Source: Alphaproteobacteria bacterium
GTDB taxonomy: Bacteria; Pseudomonadota; Alphaproteobacteria; M2410
Direction of reading: 5' to 3'
DNA length: 6,395 nucleotides
NCBI GenBank assembly: GCA_021774955.1
Contig: JAJFIN010000038.1
Location: 1 to 6,395 of the forward strand
In this document: positions 5,494-6,395 of the stretch, piece by piece
Numbering within the stretch: the first letter of the stretch is position 1
Layout: the number at the start of each line of letters is the position of its first letter
Translations under genes and position numbers: made by a program
The notes under the pieces: generated by a model
Database searches by the model: none
What the model was told of the DNA's origin: nothing
The model's input: the letters and a program-made list of their open reading frames with translations, nothing else

Positions 5494-6395
5494 ATGATCG
5501 CGCGCAAAACAGCAATTGTCGGTATCGGTGCTACTGAGTTTTCTAAAAACTCTGGTCGCACCGAAATGAAACTGGCTGTCGAATGTGTGAAGGCCGCTCT
5601 TGATGACGCCGGTCTCACCGGTGCCGATGTCGACGGCATGTCAACCTTCACCATGGACAACAATCCTGAGATCGAAATCTTTCGCCAGATCGGCGGCAAA
5701 GAGTTGAAAATGTTCTCACGCATCCATTATGGCGGCGGCGCGGCCTGCGGCCCCGTCGTTCAAGCCGCCATGGCCATTGCATCGGGTGTGTGTGAAGTTG
5801 TCGTTGTCTACCGCGCCATGAATGAGCGTTCCGGCCATCGCTTTGGGGCGGGCGGCCTCATTAGCAATGATCCTCTGTCGCCCGACCTCATTCACTTCTC
5901 ATGGTATTTCCCAAGCGGGTTCTTAACCCCGGCCTCTTGGATTGCCATGACCGCGCAACGCTATATGCATGATTACGGTGTGACGACGGAGGATTTCGGC
6001 CGCGTTGTCGTGAGTGTGCGGGATTTCGCCTCGACCAATCCCAAGGCTTTTTTCTACAATCAGCCGATTACTTTGGAAGATCATCAGAACTCACGGTGGA
6101 TTTGCGAGCCCTTGCGTCTGTTTGATTGCTGTCAGGAAAGCGATGGCGGTCAGGCGCTAGTGATCACATCAGCTGAGCGCGCCCGTAACTTGAAGAAAAA
6201 GCCGGTCATTGTCAAAGCCGCTTCACAAGCAGCCACCAATGAATCGCAAATGATGACGCCCTTTTACAATGAGCGTATCACCCAAGTGCCTGAGATGAGC
6301 ATGCTTGCGCGCGAGCTCTACGATCAATCGGGATTGGGGCCGAATGATTTTCAAACGGCGGTGCTTTATGATCATTTCTCGCCAACCGTTTTGAT
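5494..6395 (+). CDS. ltp2: Thiolase-superfamily steroid side-chain aldolase, Ltp2-like, 3' end missing
   Basis: An open frame of 300 complete codons runs from ATG 5494 off the right edge. TAAGGG at 5482-5487 is a good Shine-Dalgarno sequence, 6 bases before the start. The N-terminus (AIVGIGATEFS, residues 7-17) and the VVVVYRAMNERSG block (102-114) are typical of SCP-x/lipid-transfer-type thiolase-like proteins. Ltp2 (Rv3540c) is about 386 residues, so about 85 are missing here. Ltp2 performs retro-aldol cleavage of 17-hydroxy-20-carboxyl steroid-CoA to a 17-ketosteroid plus propionyl-CoA and needs the DUF35 domain of ChsH2, which is encoded two genes upstream. The thiolase nucleophile position (GGGAACG, 80-86) appears to lack the usual Cys, and Y292 in LYDHF stands where SCP-x thiolases have the His of HDCF. 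Both fit an aldolase rather than a thiolase. The alignment of these positions is by eye. Confidence 0.85.
   Translation, partial: MIARKTAIVGIGATEFSKNSGRTEMKLAVECVKAALDDAGLTGADVDGMSTFTMDNNPEIEIFRQIGGKELKMFSRIHYGGGAACGPVVQAAMAIASGVCEVVVVYRAMNERSGHRFGAGGLISNDPLSPDLIHFSWYFPSGFLTPASWIAMTAQRYMHDYGVTTEDFGRVVVSVRDFASTNPKAFFYNQPITLEDHQNSRWICEPLRLFDCCQESDGGQALVITSAERARNLKKKPVIVKAASQAATNESQMMTPFYNERITQVPEMSMLARELYDQSGLGPNDFQTAVLYDHFSPTVL

Noticed and set aside
1..6395. Novel defence, CRISPR, retron or mobile element system
   Set aside because: No repeat-spacer arrays, reverse transcriptase, transposase, integrase, toxin-antitoxin pair or structured RNA was seen; every substantial open region is explained by metabolic, regulatory or membrane protein genes.

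Overview
The window looks like chromosomal DNA of a bacterium, most likely an alphaproteobacterium. That placement is an inference: the UPF0178 protein reads like alphaproteobacterial members of its family, and base composition is moderate. All genes sit close together, with no RNA gene, insertion sequence, CRISPR array or phage gene visible.

Layout from left to right. (1) A minus-strand ltrA-family membrane protein gene enters from the left edge and starts at 843. It is open to the edge, so its 3' end is missing. (2) After a 138-base divergent spacer, a plus-strand pair follows: a UPF0178 (YaiI/YqxD, DUF188) protein and, 3 bases later, an exported amidohydrolase of the YtcJ/amidohydrolase-3 type. 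(3) Converging on the amidohydrolase from the other side, with only 24 bases between stop codons, is a minus-strand TetR-family regulator. (4) The regulator is divergent from a tightly packed plus-strand operon of three genes: a MaoC-like/DUF35 fusion protein, a single-domain MaoC-like hydratase and a thiolase-superfamily protein cut off by the right edge.

The three-gene operon is the main interest. Its domain content and gene order match chsH2-chsH1-ltp2 of the mycobacterial cholesterol (igr) operon. There, ChsH1-ChsH2 hydrates the 17(20) double bond of a steroid with a C3 side chain on CoA, and Ltp2, held by the DUF35 domain of ChsH2, cleaves the product by a retro-aldol reaction to a 17-ketosteroid and propionyl-CoA. 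Residues fit this: D-x4-H is present in the ChsH1-like protein, the matching His is Tyr in the ChsH2-like protein, the four zinc-ribbon cysteines are present, and the Ltp2-like protein has Tyr where SCP-x-type thiolases have the His of the HDCF box. The likely job is the last step of steroid side-chain removal, for bile acids, sterols or a related polycyclic CoA ester; the sequence does not decide the exact substrate.

The 172-base spacer between the regulator and the operon carries a good sigma70-type promoter for the operon (TTGACA, 18-base spacer, TAATAT), a plausible opposite promoter for the regulator, and palindromes of the TTGATATCAA type overlapping both -35 elements. This suggests that the TetR protein represses both itself and the operon, probably relieved by a CoA-ester pathway intermediate.
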